This document shows positions 34,005 to 43,771 of a stretch of 64,000 nucleotides of DNA, piece by piece. The DNA comes from Alphaproteobacteria bacterium. Its GTDB lineage: Bacteria > Pseudomonadota > Alphaproteobacteria > Micropepsales > Micropepsaceae. The notes below the pieces were generated by a model. The model searched no databases. It had not been told where the DNA came from and saw only the letters and a list, made by a program, of their open reading frames with translations. The translations under genes and the position numbers were made by a program. The stretch's first letter is position 1; every line of letters starts with the position of its first letter. The stretch covers positions 1 through 64,000 of the forward strand of contig JAGWZW010000008.1 of NCBI GenBank assembly GCA_018971835.1, written 5' to 3'.

Positions 34005-34031
34005 AAATAACCTCGCCAGCAGTTAAAATCA

Positions 34032-34059
34032 ACTATACGTTCTATATATGTTCTTACAA
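34032..34059 (-). promoter_or_regulatory. Candidate nrdZ promoter with NrdR-box-like spacer
   Basis: On the minus strand TTGTAA (34059-34054) and TATAGT (34037-34032) are separated by 16 nt. The spacer contains AACATATATAGAAC, which resembles one NrdR box (consensus about ACACWATATATWGTGT) but is one base short in the core. It is the most AT-rich spot in the neighbourhood. Confidence 0.4.
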
Positions 34060-34067
34060 TAACACCG

Positions 34068-34766
34068 TCACGGTTGCGCCAGCAATTTCGCCGTCGCGGT
34101 TTCGATGCGGCTCTCAAGCGTGGCCATGAACTGCCGCCGGTCGAGGCCGGGCGGGATGGCCGGCAGGAACTCGATCACGATGGTGCCGGGCTTCCTGGTG
34201 AAGCCCTGCCAGTAGCGCCCCGAATTGAGCGCCACTGGCACGCAGGGCAGTCCAAGCTGGGTGTAGAGCGCGGCCACGCCCGGCTTGTAGTCCGGCGGCG
34301 CACCCGGCTTCTTGCGCGTGCCCTCGGGGAAGATGACGACGGCGTGGCCACCTGCCACCGCCTCCTTCACCGCCGCGGCCATCTTGCGCAAGGCGGAGGC
34401 GTGGCCCGCGCGGTCGATGGCGATCATGCCCGCCTTCTTCACGAACCAGCCATAGAACGGAATCGCCAGCAGCTCCTTCTTCAGGACGAAACGCGCATCG
34501 TGCAGCAACAGGTAGAGCGCCAGCGTATCCCACATGCTCATATGCTTGGCGGCGACCAGCGCGCCACCCTTCGGCACCTCGCCGCGCACCTCGTAATCCA
34601 GCCCCCCGATGACCTTGAGGCCCCACAGCAGCAGCTTGCACCAGAGCCGCGCGGCGAACAGCGTCGCGGCGGGCGGCATCAGCAGGGCAGGCAGCGCGGC
34701 GATGTGCATCATCACCGAAACCGTGATGAACCAGAGGAAATAGAGCGTCGAGCGCAAAAGGATCAT
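34068..34766 (-). CDS. plsC: 1-acyl-sn-glycerol-3-phosphate acyltransferase (PlsC family)
   Basis: 232 residues. Adds the second acyl chain to lysophosphatidic acid at the inner membrane. Membrane segment at about 5-40, then the acyltransferase motifs: AAKHMSMWDT (HX4D-like block I, here H-M-S-M-W-D), AIPFYGWFVKKAGMIAIDR (block II), VVIFPEGTRKKPG (block III, EGTR) and CVPVALNSG (block IV). The ATG overlaps the ydcF stop (ATGA); the longer track ORF is rejected. Confidence 0.91.
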   Translation of the reverse strand: MILLRSTLYFLWFITVSVMMHIAALPALLMPPAATLFAARLWCKLLLWGLKVIGGLDYEVRGEVPKGGALVAAKHMSMWDTLALYLLLHDARFVLKKELLAIPFYGWFVKKAGMIAIDRAGHASALRKMAAAVKEAVAGGHAVVIFPEGTRKKPGAPPDYKPGVAALYTQLGLPCVPVALNSGRYWQGFTRKPGTIVIEFLPAIPPGLDRRQFMATLESRIETATAKLLAQP

Positions 34767-35440
34767 GATCGCGGATGGGCGGGAGCGTTGCTGCGGTCGG
34801 AATGGCGCTCGACCGCAGGATCGAGCGTGGGATCGATGGCGTCGCGTTCGCGCGCGGGCAAGAGCGCGGTCAAGGCGAGGCTGGCCAGGTATTTCACATA
34901 TTCGGATTGCAGGAGGCGGAAGGTGCGCGGACGGCGCCACCAATGCGCCGGGTCGATGCCGTCCGGTTCCACCGGATAAGGCTCCAGCCTGACACCGGGC
35001 ATCTCGGCGGCGAATTCGCGCAAGGCCCGCGGCATGTGATAGCTCGCCGTCACGATGATGAGGCGGCGATAGTGATGCGACTTCACCCAGGCGGCCGTTT
35101 CGGCAGCATTGCCGTGGGTGTTGGCGGCGGTGCGGCCGAGGTCGGCGCAGCATTCGAAGCGCGGCCCGCCGTGAACGATCGGCTTGAGTTCGGCCTTGGT
35201 GGTGGTGTTGTTGACCCCGGTGATGAGCAGGCGCCTGCCCACCCCGCGCTCGAACAACGCGACGGCAGTATCGAGCCTTGCTCCGCCGCCCGTCAGCGCC
35301 ACGATGGCATCGGGCTGATCGAGATTCTCGGGCACACGCGGCAAGGCGGCAACGAAAGCGAGAAAGCCCACGCCGTAAAGCACCGCTGCCATCAGCGTCA
35401 CGGCTGGCCAGAAATGCCGACGCTTGCCCGCTTCCGCCAA
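34763..35440 (-). CDS. YdcF/ElyC family (DUF218) envelope protein
   Basis: 225 residues. N-terminal membrane helix (about 10-32) followed by a DUF218 domain (about 43-185): PDAIVALTGGGARLDTAVALFERGVGRRLLITG and NAAETAAWVKSHHYRRLIIVTASYHMPRALREF are its two signatures. Relatives ElyC and SanA affect peptidoglycan precursor recycling and envelope integrity; exact activity unknown. Placed between ftsX (59-nt gap) and plsC. Confidence 0.87.
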   Translation of the reverse strand: MAEAGKRRHFWPAVTLMAAVLYGVGFLAFVAALPRVPENLDQPDAIVALTGGGARLDTAVALFERGVGRRLLITGVNNTTTKAELKPIVHGGPRFECCADLGRTAANTHGNAAETAAWVKSHHYRRLIIVTASYHMPRALREFAAEMPGVRLEPYPVEPDGIDPAHWWRRPRTFRLLQSEYVKYLASLALTALLPARERDAIDPTLDPAVERHSDRSNAPAHPRS

Positions 35441-35499
35441 AATCCGGCCCTTCTTCCCACTACAAGCGCGCCGAGCTTAGCCCGGAACGCCGCCCGTCT

Positions 35500-36392
35500 T
35501 CAGTAGATTTCGCGCAGCGCCGCCAAGACCGAAAGCCGCGCCGTCACCCAGGCGATGGCACCGGCGCCCAGCGGCACCGCTGCCAGCCAGGGGATCTCCA
35601 GGGCGTGCAGCGTCAGCGGCGGCAGGAAGGACACCGGCTGAACGCCGGCATATTCGAGGCTGCCCGCAATCAGGAACAGCGCCGCTGCCAGTCCCGCGCC
35701 CGCAGCCGCCGCACCTAGCGTCGCCAGCAGGTAATGCCGGTCGAAAGCGCTGGCGATGAAGCGCGCATGGGCCCCCATCTGGTGCAGCAGCGCCACGATC
35801 TCGTGATGTGCTTCAAGGCTGGCGCGGGTGGCGAAGGCCACGATGGCCGCCGTCGCCACGGCGATCAGCGCGAGGATTGCGTAGGCCGACCAGATCACCG
35901 TGTCGGCGAGGCCCCGCAGCCGTGCGATCCAGTGACTGTGATCGTCGAGCACCGAATCGGGTGCGGCCGCCTTGAGCTTCCTGGCCAGCGCCGGGATATC
36001 GACGCGCACACCGGGCATGATGGTGGCGTCGATCATGCGCGGCAGCGGCAGGTCGGCCACCAGCGCGCTCTGGCCCAGCCACGGCTCGACCAGCTTGAGG
36101 ATTTCGCCCTGGCTCAGCGGCGCGGCATGCACGATGCCATCCGTGTTCTGCAAAATGGCAAGCGCGGCGGCGGTTTCGCGCGACAGCGCCGGCTCCGGCG
36201 GGCCCTTGTCCGGCGGCAGCACCTGCACGCTGATGCGCCCCGCCAGCCCGGCGCGCCAGCTATCGGCCGTGCGGTTCGCCACCAGCGAGGCGCCCAGCGC
36301 GAGCGCCGCCAGAAACGCCATCACCGCGATCACCAGATCGAGCGGCGTGGTGCCCTTCTCGCGCGGCATGATGTGAGCCGGCCGGCGTGCAG

Positions 36393-36396
<4 letters not shown>
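35500..36396 (-). CDS. ftsX: Cell division ABC permease FtsX
   Basis: 298 residues. Four membrane helices: one near 22-42, a periplasmic loop to about 165, then helices near 168-190, 215-245 and 262-285, which is the FtsX topology. With FtsE it couples ATP hydrolysis to activation of murein hydrolases at the septum. Sequence is divergent from E. coli FtsX, as is usual for the family. The start overlaps the ftsE stop by 4 bp. Confidence 0.9.
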
Positions 36397-37064
<668 letters not shown>

Positions 37065-37203
37065 GACGGCGGACCTTAGCGGCACCGGCGGGGCTGACAA
37101 GCGGCAAAGCCTTAATAAATCTTCGCCATACTCACTTATCCGCAGAAGCCGCGCAGCCGGCCAATATTGCGGCGCTTGCACCGATCCGGGTACTTTTAGA
37201 CAA

Positions 37204-37899
37204 ATGATTCTGACCTGTCCCGAATGCGGCACCCGCTACAACGCGAAGGACGAAGCCTTCCTTCCGGCGGGCCGGCGCGTACGCTGCGCCAAATGCGGCC
37301 ATAACTGGCACCAGGCTCCGCCTGAGGCCGAAGCCGGGCCGGCGCCCCGCCCGCAGCCCGAACCCGAAACCCCAAGAGAGCCCGCACCGCAGCCGCGCAG
37401 CTATGCGCCCACGCCCAGCGTTGAGCCCAAGCCAGCCGGCGCCCATCCGAAAAGAGCGCTCGGCCGGCTGGCAGCAGCCGGCGGCTGGCTGGGTCTGGTA
37501 GCCGTGACACTGGTAATCGGCTGGTCGGCAGTCAGCTACCGGCAGAGCGTCGCCGCGATCTGGCCCAAATCGGCCACGCTCTACCGCGCGCTGGGGCTCA
37601 CGGTGAACACGCGCGGACTGGTCTTCGAGGACGTCCGCTATGATCGCCAGAGCGAAGACCATCAGCTAGTGCTGGCGGTCGCCGGCAAGCTCGTCAATGT
37701 CAGCGGCCACGCCGCCTCCGTCCCGCCGATCCGCGGCGTGCTGACCGGGGCGGACGGCCATGAACTCTGTCGCTGGACCTTCAAAACCCAGCAGCCGACG
37801 CTCGGCGCGGGCCAGAGCATGCGGTTCCTGACGCGGCTTTCGAGCCCGCCTGCGGCCGCGCGCCATCTGGAGCTGAGCTTCGCGGAAGCCGGCCGGTGA
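37204..37899 (+). CDS. MJ0042-type zinc-ribbon membrane protein (DUF3426)
   Basis: 231 residues. N-terminal zinc ribbon CPECGTRYN...CAKCGHNWH (residues 5-36), a Pro/Glu-rich linker, one membrane helix (about 92-112) and a periplasmic DUF3426-like domain (about 130-225, with GLVFEDVRYDRQSEDHQLVLAVAGKLVN). Such proteins are common in alphaproteobacteria beside ftsEX and hpt; their role is unknown. The ATG at 37204 begins the zinc ribbon exactly; longer track ORF rejected. Divergent from ftsE. Confidence 0.87.
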   Translation: MILTCPECGTRYNAKDEAFLPAGRRVRCAKCGHNWHQAPPEAEAGPAPRPQPEPETPREPAPQPRSYAPTPSVEPKPAGAHPKRALGRLAAAGGWLGLVAVTLVIGWSAVSYRQSVAAIWPKSATLYRALGLTVNTRGLVFEDVRYDRQSEDHQLVLAVAGKLVNVSGHAASVPPIRGVLTGADGHELCRWTFKTQQPTLGAGQSMRFLTRLSSPPAAARHLELSFAEAGR

Positions 37900-38414
37900 A
37901 CACGTCACGCCCCATTCTTTATGCCGAAGCAGAGATTGCGGCACGCGTGCGCGCCTTGGCGCATGACATCGCCGGCATGGCCGCGCGGCCAGAGATCATG
38001 GTGCCGGTTCTCACCGGCGCGTTCGTCTTTGCTGCCGATCTGGCGCGCGCCCTAGCCCGCGAGGGGCTGGACCTGCCGGTCGAATTTCTCTGGCTGAGGC
38101 GCTATGGCCTGCACCGCGAAGGCGGCGAGATGAAAGTGCTGGCCGGGCCGGGCGAAACCGTATCGGGCGCGCGCATCCTGCTGATCGACGGCGTGCTCGA
38201 TCACGGCCATACGCTCGCCACCGCGCGCGATCTGCTGCTGAAAGCCGGTGCGGCGGAAGTGACGACGGCCGTGGTGCTGGACAAGCGCCGCGCCGACGCG
38301 CCGGTCACCGCGGATTTTGCGTGTTTCAGCGGCAGCGACGCCTTCGTCGTCGGCTACGGCATGGACGATGCGGGCCTCGGCCGTGGCCTCGCCGACATTA
38401 CCAGCGCCAGTTAG
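37896..38414 (+). CDS. hpt: Hypoxanthine phosphoribosyltransferase-like protein
   Basis: 172 residues from a GTG overlapping the previous stop (GTGA). Phosphoribosyltransferase fold: PPi loop VLTGAFVFAADLAR (38-51) and PRPP-binding segment ILLIDGVLDHGHTLATA (94-110), then the hood with VVLDKRR and FVVGYGMD as in HPRTs (purine contact). The PRPP motif is unusual: the normal pair of acidic residues (E/D-D) reads Asp-Gly and the DTG turn reads DHG. It may therefore be a weak or altered PRTase; assignment rests on the overall pattern. Confidence 0.8.
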   Translation: MNTSRPILYAEAEIAARVRALAHDIAGMAARPEIMVPVLTGAFVFAADLARALAREGLDLPVEFLWLRRYGLHREGGEMKVLAGPGETVSGARILLIDGVLDHGHTLATARDLLLKAGAAEVTTAVVLDKRRADAPVTADFACFSGSDAFVVGYGMDDAGLGRGLADITSAS

Positions 38415-38483
38415 CACCCGTCGCCAGCCGCGCTTGCCACCGGCAATGTTTCCATTTCCGGCCGAACCCGCCATGATGCTCGC

Positions 38484-38810
38484 ATGAGCGCCAGCGAATT
38501 TATCTTCGTCTATTCCACCTTCCCCGATGCCGGCGCCGCCCGCCGCGTGGCCGAGGCACTGGTGGAGGCCAGGCTCGCCGCCTGCGTGAACATCACTGCG
38601 CCGATGCAGTCGGTCTATGAATGGGACGGCAAGCTGCAACACGAAAGCGAAGTGGCCGCCCTCATCAAGACGCGGGCGGAACTTGCGGACGCCGTGATTG
38701 CGGCGGCGCGCCCGCTGCATCCCTACACGGTGCCGTGCTTCCTCAAACTGCCGATCGCCGGCGGCAATGAGGATTACCTCGCCTGGGCACGGGCGCAGAC
38801 CAAGCGCTAG
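38484..38810 (+). CDS. cutA: Divalent-cation tolerance protein CutA
   Basis: 108 residues, normal CutA length. Trimeric PII-like fold; motifs VYSTFPDAGAARRVAEALVEARLAACVNI, a QSVYEWDGKLQHESEVAALIKT core and HPYTVPCFLKLPIAGGNEDYLAW. Implicated in copper tolerance and metal homeostasis, with no firmly known activity. Its last 4 bp overlap the convergent dehydrogenase gene. Confidence 0.94.
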   Translation: MSASEFIFVYSTFPDAGAARRVAEALVEARLAACVNITAPMQSVYEWDGKLQHESEVAALIKTRAELADAVIAAARPLHPYTVPCFLKLPIAGGNEDYLAWARAQTKR

Positions 38811-39790
38811 GGAATGAGCACCGCTGCACCGGAGAGCCGGCCCGCCCGCAGATCGTCCAGCGCCGCGTTCGCGCATTCGAGCGGATAGGAAATCGTTTGG
38901 GTTCTGATCTGGTGTTTCGCTGCCAGCGCCAGAAATTCCTCCGCATCCTGGCGGGTGAGATTGGCGACGGAGCGCAGCGAGCGCTCGCCCCACAAAATCT
39001 CGTAGGGAAACGACGGGATGTCGCTCATGTGGATGCCGCCGCAGACCACCGTGCCGCCCGGCCGCACCGCGCGCAAGGCCGCCGGCACCAGCGTACCCAC
39101 CGGCGCGAAGATAATCGCGGCGTCGAGCGGCACGGGCGCGGGTCCGTCGGAATCCCCCGCCCACGCCGCGCCCATTTTTTGGGCAAATGCTTTGGCCACC
39201 GCGTCGCCCGGCTTGACGAAGGCATAGACCTCCTGCCCGCGGGCGTTCGCCACCTGCACGGCGATATGGGCGGCGGCGCCAAAACCGTAGAGCCCAAGGC
39301 GCTTGCCCTCGCCCGCCAGCTTCAGCGCGCGATAGCCGATCAGTCCAGCGCAGAGCAGTGGCGCAACCGCCTCGTCCGAATAATTCTCCGGCAACGCGAA
39401 GGCATAGCGTTCGTCGGCGACGGCAGCGGAGGCGAAGCCGCCGTCGATCTGGTAGCCGGTGAAGCGGGCGTTGGGGCAGAGATTCTCCTCCCCGCGGCGG
39501 CAGAATTCGCATTTGCCGCAGGTCCAGCCCAACCAGGGAATCCCCACCCGCTGCCCGGCCTTGAAGCGGGTCACGCCCGGCCCGACCGCATCGACGATGC
39601 CGACGATCTCATGGCCCGGCGTCAGAGGAAGCCTGGGATGAGGAAGATCCCCGTCCACCACATGCAAATCGGTGCGGCAAACTGCACATGCCTTGACCAC
39701 AACGCGGATTTGCCCAGATCCCGGCTTGGGTGCAGGCAGCTCCATCATCGCGAGCGGCCGGCCTTTTTGCTCGAAACGCATCGCGCGCAT
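38807..39790 (-). CDS. Zinc-dependent alcohol dehydrogenase (MDR family)
   Basis: 327 residues. Oxidises or reduces an alcohol/aldehyde with NAD(P). Catalytic zinc ligands in CAVCRTDLH and GHEIVG, structural zinc tetrad CGKCEFCRRGEENLC (about 90-105), and a Rossmann region LGLYGFGAAAHIAVQVA with a GFGAAA turn rather than GxGxxG. This pattern is typical of the bacterial AdhA/YogA-like branch. Divergent from glnD by 55 bp. Confidence 0.91.
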   Translation of the reverse strand: MRAMRFEQKGRPLAMMELPAPKPGSGQIRVVVKACAVCRTDLHVVDGDLPHPRLPLTPGHEIVGIVDAVGPGVTRFKAGQRVGIPWLGWTCGKCEFCRRGEENLCPNARFTGYQIDGGFASAAVADERYAFALPENYSDEAVAPLLCAGLIGYRALKLAGEGKRLGLYGFGAAAHIAVQVANARGQEVYAFVKPGDAVAKAFAQKMGAAWAGDSDGPAPVPLDAAIIFAPVGTLVPAALRAVRPGGTVVCGGIHMSDIPSFPYEILWGERSLRSVANLTRQDAEEFLALAAKHQIRTQTISYPLECANAALDDLRAGRLSGAAVLIP

Positions 39791-39845
39791 TTCCGCCTCC
39801 TTGGCTCACCAGCTTGCCTTTACCGGACGGGCGTCATTCTATGTC

Positions 39846-42632
39846 ATGATCAACCCCGCGCGAGGATGGATTTTGGGCTACGAAGGATCGGACCGGATCG
39901 AACTCATCGACGGTGACGCGCTGCGCCGGGATTTGACGGCGCTTGCCCATGCCGAATCGGATCAAGGCAGGCTGCGCAAGGAAGCCCTGACCCTGATCAA
40001 AAGCCGGTTCTCCGATGCACGCACGCGCATCAGGGAGCGGGTCGAGGCGGGTACTGCGAGCGGCACGACGGCGGCCCGCACGCTCTCGAACCTGCAGGAC
40101 ATCACCATTCAAGTGCTCTACGACTTCGCCACCAAGCATTTCTACTACGCACAGAACCCCACCGAGTCCGAACGGCTCGCAGTGGTTGCCACAGGCGGCT
40201 ATGGCCGCGGCATGCTGGCGCCGGGATCGGACATCGACCTGCTGTTCGTGCGGCCGTTCAAGCAGACGCCCTGGGGCGAAAGCGTCATCGAATTCATCCT
40301 TTACATGCTGTGGGATCTGGGCCTCAAGGTCGGCCATGCCACACGTTCGCTGGGCGAGTGCATGCGCCTGGCCAAGGAAGACATCACGATCTCCACCGCG
40401 CTGCTGGAATCGCGCTTCCTGTGGGGCAACGAAGTCCTCTACGATGACCTGCGCAAGCGCTTCTGGGCGGAAGTGGCGACCGGCACCGGTGCCGATTTCG
40501 TCGAGGCCAAGCTGGCCGAGCGCGACGAGCGCCATGTGCGTCAGGGCGAAAGCCGCTACATCGTCGAGCCCAACATCAAGGAAGGCAAGGGCGGCCTGCG
40601 CGATCTGCAGACGCTCTACTGGATCGGCAAATATCTCTATCACGTCGAGGACGCTGCCGATCTCGTCAAGCACAACGTCTTCACCCAGGACGAATACAAG
40701 GTATTCCAGAAGTCGGATACCTTCCTCTGGGACGTACGGGTGCATCTGCATTACCTGATGGGGCGGGCGGAGGAGCGGCTGTCGTTCGACGCCCAGCCCG
40801 AGCTGGCGCGTCGGTTGGGCTTCGTCAACACGGATCCGCGCAAGGCCGTGGAAGCCTTCATGCGCGCCTACTTTCTTGTTGCCAAGGACGTCGGCGATCT
40901 CACCCGGATTTTCTGCGCCGCGCTCGAAGAGCAGAACAAGAAGCGCAAGCCGTCACTCACCCGCCTGCTGCCGGGCTTTCTCAAGCCGCGCACGGGCGCC
41001 GAAAACTTCTTCGTCGAAAATGGGCGGCTCAATGCCAAGCCCAACGCTTTCCGCGACGATCCGGTCAATCTCGTCCGCATCTTCCATATCGCCGATGCCA
41101 AGGGCGTGGACGTGCATCCGGCGGCACTGCGGGCCATCACGCGCTCCCTCGATCTCATTACCGACAAGGTGCGCGAAAACGCGGATGCAAACCGTCTCTT
41201 TCTCGATATTCTCACCTCGCGCCGCGACTCGGAGACGGCGCTGCGCCACCTGAACGAGGCCGGTGTGTTCGGTGCTTTTGTGCCGGATTTCGGCCGCGTG
41301 GTGGCGCTGATGCAATTCAATATGTACCACCATTATACGGTGGACGAGCACCTGATCCGCGCCGTGGGCTGCGTCGCCGCCATCGAGCGCGGTGAATTGA
41401 AAAACGAGCATCCGCTCTCCACCGACATCATCAGGCGCGTCAAGTCGCGCGAGACGCTCTACTGCGCCATCCTGCTGCACGATATCGCCAAGGGCCTTCC
41501 CGGCCATCATTCCGAGGTGGGCGCCGAGATCGCGCGCCGGCTCTGCCCGCGCTGGGGGTTGTCGGAAAGCGACACCGAGGACGTGGTCTGGCTGGTCGAG
41601 AACCACCTGCTGATGAGCGACGTGGCCCAGCGCCGCGACATCGCCGATCCCAAAACCGTGCGCGATTTCGTAGAGGCGGTGCAGACCCCGGAGATGCTGC
41701 GGCTCCTGCTGATCCTGACCGTGGCCGATATCCGTGCCGTCGGCCCCGGCGTGTGGAACGGCTGGAAAGGCCAGCTCCTGCGCGAGTTGTATCACGAGGC
41801 CGAAGCCGCCATGACCGGCGGCGACACCAGCCCCGCGCGTGCCGCCCGCATCGCCGCCGCCAAGGAGCGGCTGGCCGAGCGGCTGGCCGACCTCTCCGAA
41901 ATGGCCCGGGCTCGCGCCCTGTCGCGCCATTACGACGCCTACTGGCTCGCCTTCGACACCGAGGCGCAGGAGCGCCATGCCCGGATGATGGCGGCGGCCG
42001 ACGCCAAGGGCGATTTGCTTGCGCTCTCGGCCGAAAGCAATGCCTTCCGCGCCGTGTCCGACGTGGTGCTCTATACGCCCGACCATCCGGGCCTGTTCTC
42101 CAAGCTGGCCGGCGCCATTGCCGTCTCCGGCGGCTCGATCGTGGACGCCAAGGCCTTCACCACCACCGATGGCTTCGCGCTCGACGTCTTCTCGGTACAG
42201 GATCAGGAGGGCGCACCCTTCTGCGACGGGGCCCGCACCGAGCGGCTGCGCCAGACCATCGCCAAGACCCTGGCGGGCCAGGTGCTACCCAAGGTCGCGC
42301 TGGCCAAGGCCAAGCTCAAGAAGCGCACCACCGCCTTCCAGGTGCGGCCGCGCGTCCATTTCGACAATGATGCCTCGTCCCACGCCACCGTGATCGAGGT
42401 GGAGGGGCTGGACCGTCCGGGCCTGCTCTACGACGTCACCCACGCCATCTTCCGCTCAGGGGTTTCGATCTCCTCCTCGATGGTGGCGACCTATGGCGAG
42501 CGGGCGATCGACGTCTTCTATGTGCGCGACGGCTACGGCCACAAGATCACCCACAAAGACCGGCTCGACAGCATCGAGAAGCGCCTCTTGAAGGCCCTCG
42601 AAAGCAAACGCCTTGAAGAGGCCCCCGCTTGA
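39846..42632 (+). CDS. glnD: PII uridylyltransferase / uridylyl-removing enzyme GlnD
   Basis: 928 residues. Senses glutamine and modifies the PII proteins, controlling nitrogen metabolism. Order: nucleotidyltransferase domain with GGYGRGMLAPGSDIDLLF (about 117-134), helical GlnE-like region, HD hydrolase domain with ILLHDIAKGLPGHHSEVG and ENHLLMSDVAQRRDI, and two C-terminal ACT domains (about 740-800 and 848-915; TPDHPGLFSKLAGAIA, LDRPGLLYDVTHAIF). All active-site blocks are intact. Start chosen at MINPARGW; the track's 58 extra residues overlap the divergent ADH gene. Confidence 0.95.
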   Translation: MINPARGWILGYEGSDRIELIDGDALRRDLTALAHAESDQGRLRKEALTLIKSRFSDARTRIRERVEAGTASGTTAARTLSNLQDITIQVLYDFATKHFYYAQNPTESERLAVVATGGYGRGMLAPGSDIDLLFVRPFKQTPWGESVIEFILYMLWDLGLKVGHATRSLGECMRLAKEDITISTALLESRFLWGNEVLYDDLRKRFWAEVATGTGADFVEAKLAERDERHVRQGESRYIVEPNIKEGKGGLRDLQTLYWIGKYLYHVEDAADLVKHNVFTQDEYKVFQKSDTFLWDVRVHLHYLMGRAEERLSFDAQPELARRLGFVNTDPRKAVEAFMRAYFLVAKDVGDLTRIFCAALEEQNKKRKPSLTRLLPGFLKPRTGAENFFVENGRLNAKPNAFRDDPVNLVRIFHIADAKGVDVHPAALRAITRSLDLITDKVRENADANRLFLDILTSRRDSETALRHLNEAGVFGAFVPDFGRVVALMQFNMYHHYTVDEHLIRAVGCVAAIERGELKNEHPLSTDIIRRVKSRETLYCAILLHDIAKGLPGHHSEVGAEIARRLCPRWGLSESDTEDVVWLVENHLLMSDVAQRRDIADPKTVRDFVEAVQTPEMLRLLLILTVADIRAVGPGVWNGWKGQLLRELYHEAEAAMTGGDTSPARAARIAAAKERLAERLADLSEMARARALSRHYDAYWLAFDTEAQERHARMMAAADAKGDLLALSAESNAFRAVSDVVLYTPDHPGLFSKLAGAIAVSGGSIVDAKAFTTTDGFALDVFSVQDQEGAPFCDGARTERLRQTIAKTLAGQVLPKVALAKAKLKKRTTAFQVRPRVHFDNDASSHATVIEVEGLDRPGLLYDVTHAIFRSGVSISSSMVATYGERAIDVFYVRDGYGHKITHKDRLDSIEKRLLKALESKRLEEAPA

Positions 42633-42668
42633 GGGCATAAGGCCCGATCCTCACAGGGCTTCAGGACC

Positions 42669-43694
42669 ATGACTGCGATCACCCACACCAATCGCGTGCT
42701 CTCCGGCATGCAGCCGACCAACACGCTGCATCTGGGCAACTATCTGGGCGCGCTCAAGAACTGGGTGGCGATGCAGGACCGGATGGAGTGTCTCTATTGC
42801 GTGGTGGACATGCACGCCATCACGCAGGATTCGGGCTACGGCAAGCGCGAGACGCTGGCGGCCTCGATCCGAGAGGTGGCCGCCGCCTACATCGCCAGCG
42901 GCATCGATCCCAAGAAGAGCCCTGTTTTCAACCAGTCCCGGGTACCGGAGCACGCGGAGCTGGCCTGGGTGTTCTCCTGCGTGGCGCGGCTGGGCTGGAT
43001 GGACCGCATGACCCAGTTCAAAGAGAAGACAGGCAAGCACAAGGAGCGGGCCTCCGTCGGGCTCTACACCTACCCGATCCTGATGGCGGCGGACATCCTG
43101 ATCTACCAGGCCACCCATGTGCCGGTGGGCGAGGACCAGAGGCAGCACCTCGAACTGACGCGCGACATCGCCCAGAAGTTCAACAACGATTTCGCCGCGC
43201 CGGGCTTCTTCCCGCTGACCGAGCCGGTGATCACCGGGCCGGCGACGCGCGTGATGAGCCTGCGCGACGGTACCAAGAAGATGTCGAAGACCGACGAAAG
43301 CGACATGTCGCGCATCAACCTCACAGACGACGCCGACACCATCGCCAGCAAGATCCGGAAGGCCCGCACCGATCCCAATCCCCTGCCCGAATCGGCCAAG
43401 GGCCTGGAAGGCCGCCCGGAGGCGGAGAACCTGATCAACATCTATGCCGCCCTCGCCGACGAGGAGGCCGAGACGGTGATCCGCCGCTTCGCCGGGCACC
43501 AGTTCTCAAGCTTCAAGAGCGAACTGGCGGAGCTCGCGGTGGCCAAGCTCACCCCGATCGCTGCGGAGATGCGCCGCCTGCTGGCCGACCCCGCCGAGAT
43601 CGACCGCACGCTGAAGGACGGCGCCCTGCGCGCCCGCGCCATCGCCGCCCCGATCATGGACGAGGTCAAGCGTCTGGTGGGGTTCGTGGGGTAG
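42669..43694 (+). CDS. trpS: Tryptophanyl-tRNA synthetase
   Basis: 341 residues. Class I synthetase charging tRNA-Trp. The HIGH-equivalent is [12 protein letters not shown] (about 17-28) and the KMSKS loop is [11 protein letters not shown]. The central [21 protein letters not shown] segment is the conserved Trp/ATP-binding stretch. Length is normal. Lies 36 nt after glnD and may be co-transcribed with it. Confidence 0.96.
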   Translation: MTAITHTNRVLSGMQPTNTLHLGNYLGALKNWVAMQDRMECLYCVVDMHAITQDSGYGKRETLAASIREVAAAYIASGIDPKKSPVFNQSRVPEHAELAWVFSCVARLGWMDRMTQFKEKTGKHKERASVGLYTYPILMAADILIYQATHVPVGEDQRQHLELTRDIAQKFNNDFAAPGFFPLTEPVITGPATRVMSLRDGTKKMSKTDESDMSRINLTDDADTIASKIRKARTDPNPLPESAKGLEGRPEAENLINIYAALADEEAETVIRRFAGHQFSSFKSELAELAVAKLTPIAAEMRRLLADPAEIDRTLKDGALRARAIAAPIMDEVKRLVGFVG

Positions 43695-43771
43695 GCAAAA
43701 CCCCTTCTGGCCCCGTTGCTAAGTGCCGCAGCCGGTCCCATTTATAAACGGCAGGCTTGAGGCGCACGGCG

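Noticed and set aside
38807-38810. Overlapping convergent gene ends (cutA/ADH; also 53220-53223 and 5507-5513) as a special regulatory signal
   Set aside because: Overlaps of 4-7 bp at convergent ends are ordinary in a compact genome and the stop codons alone explain them.
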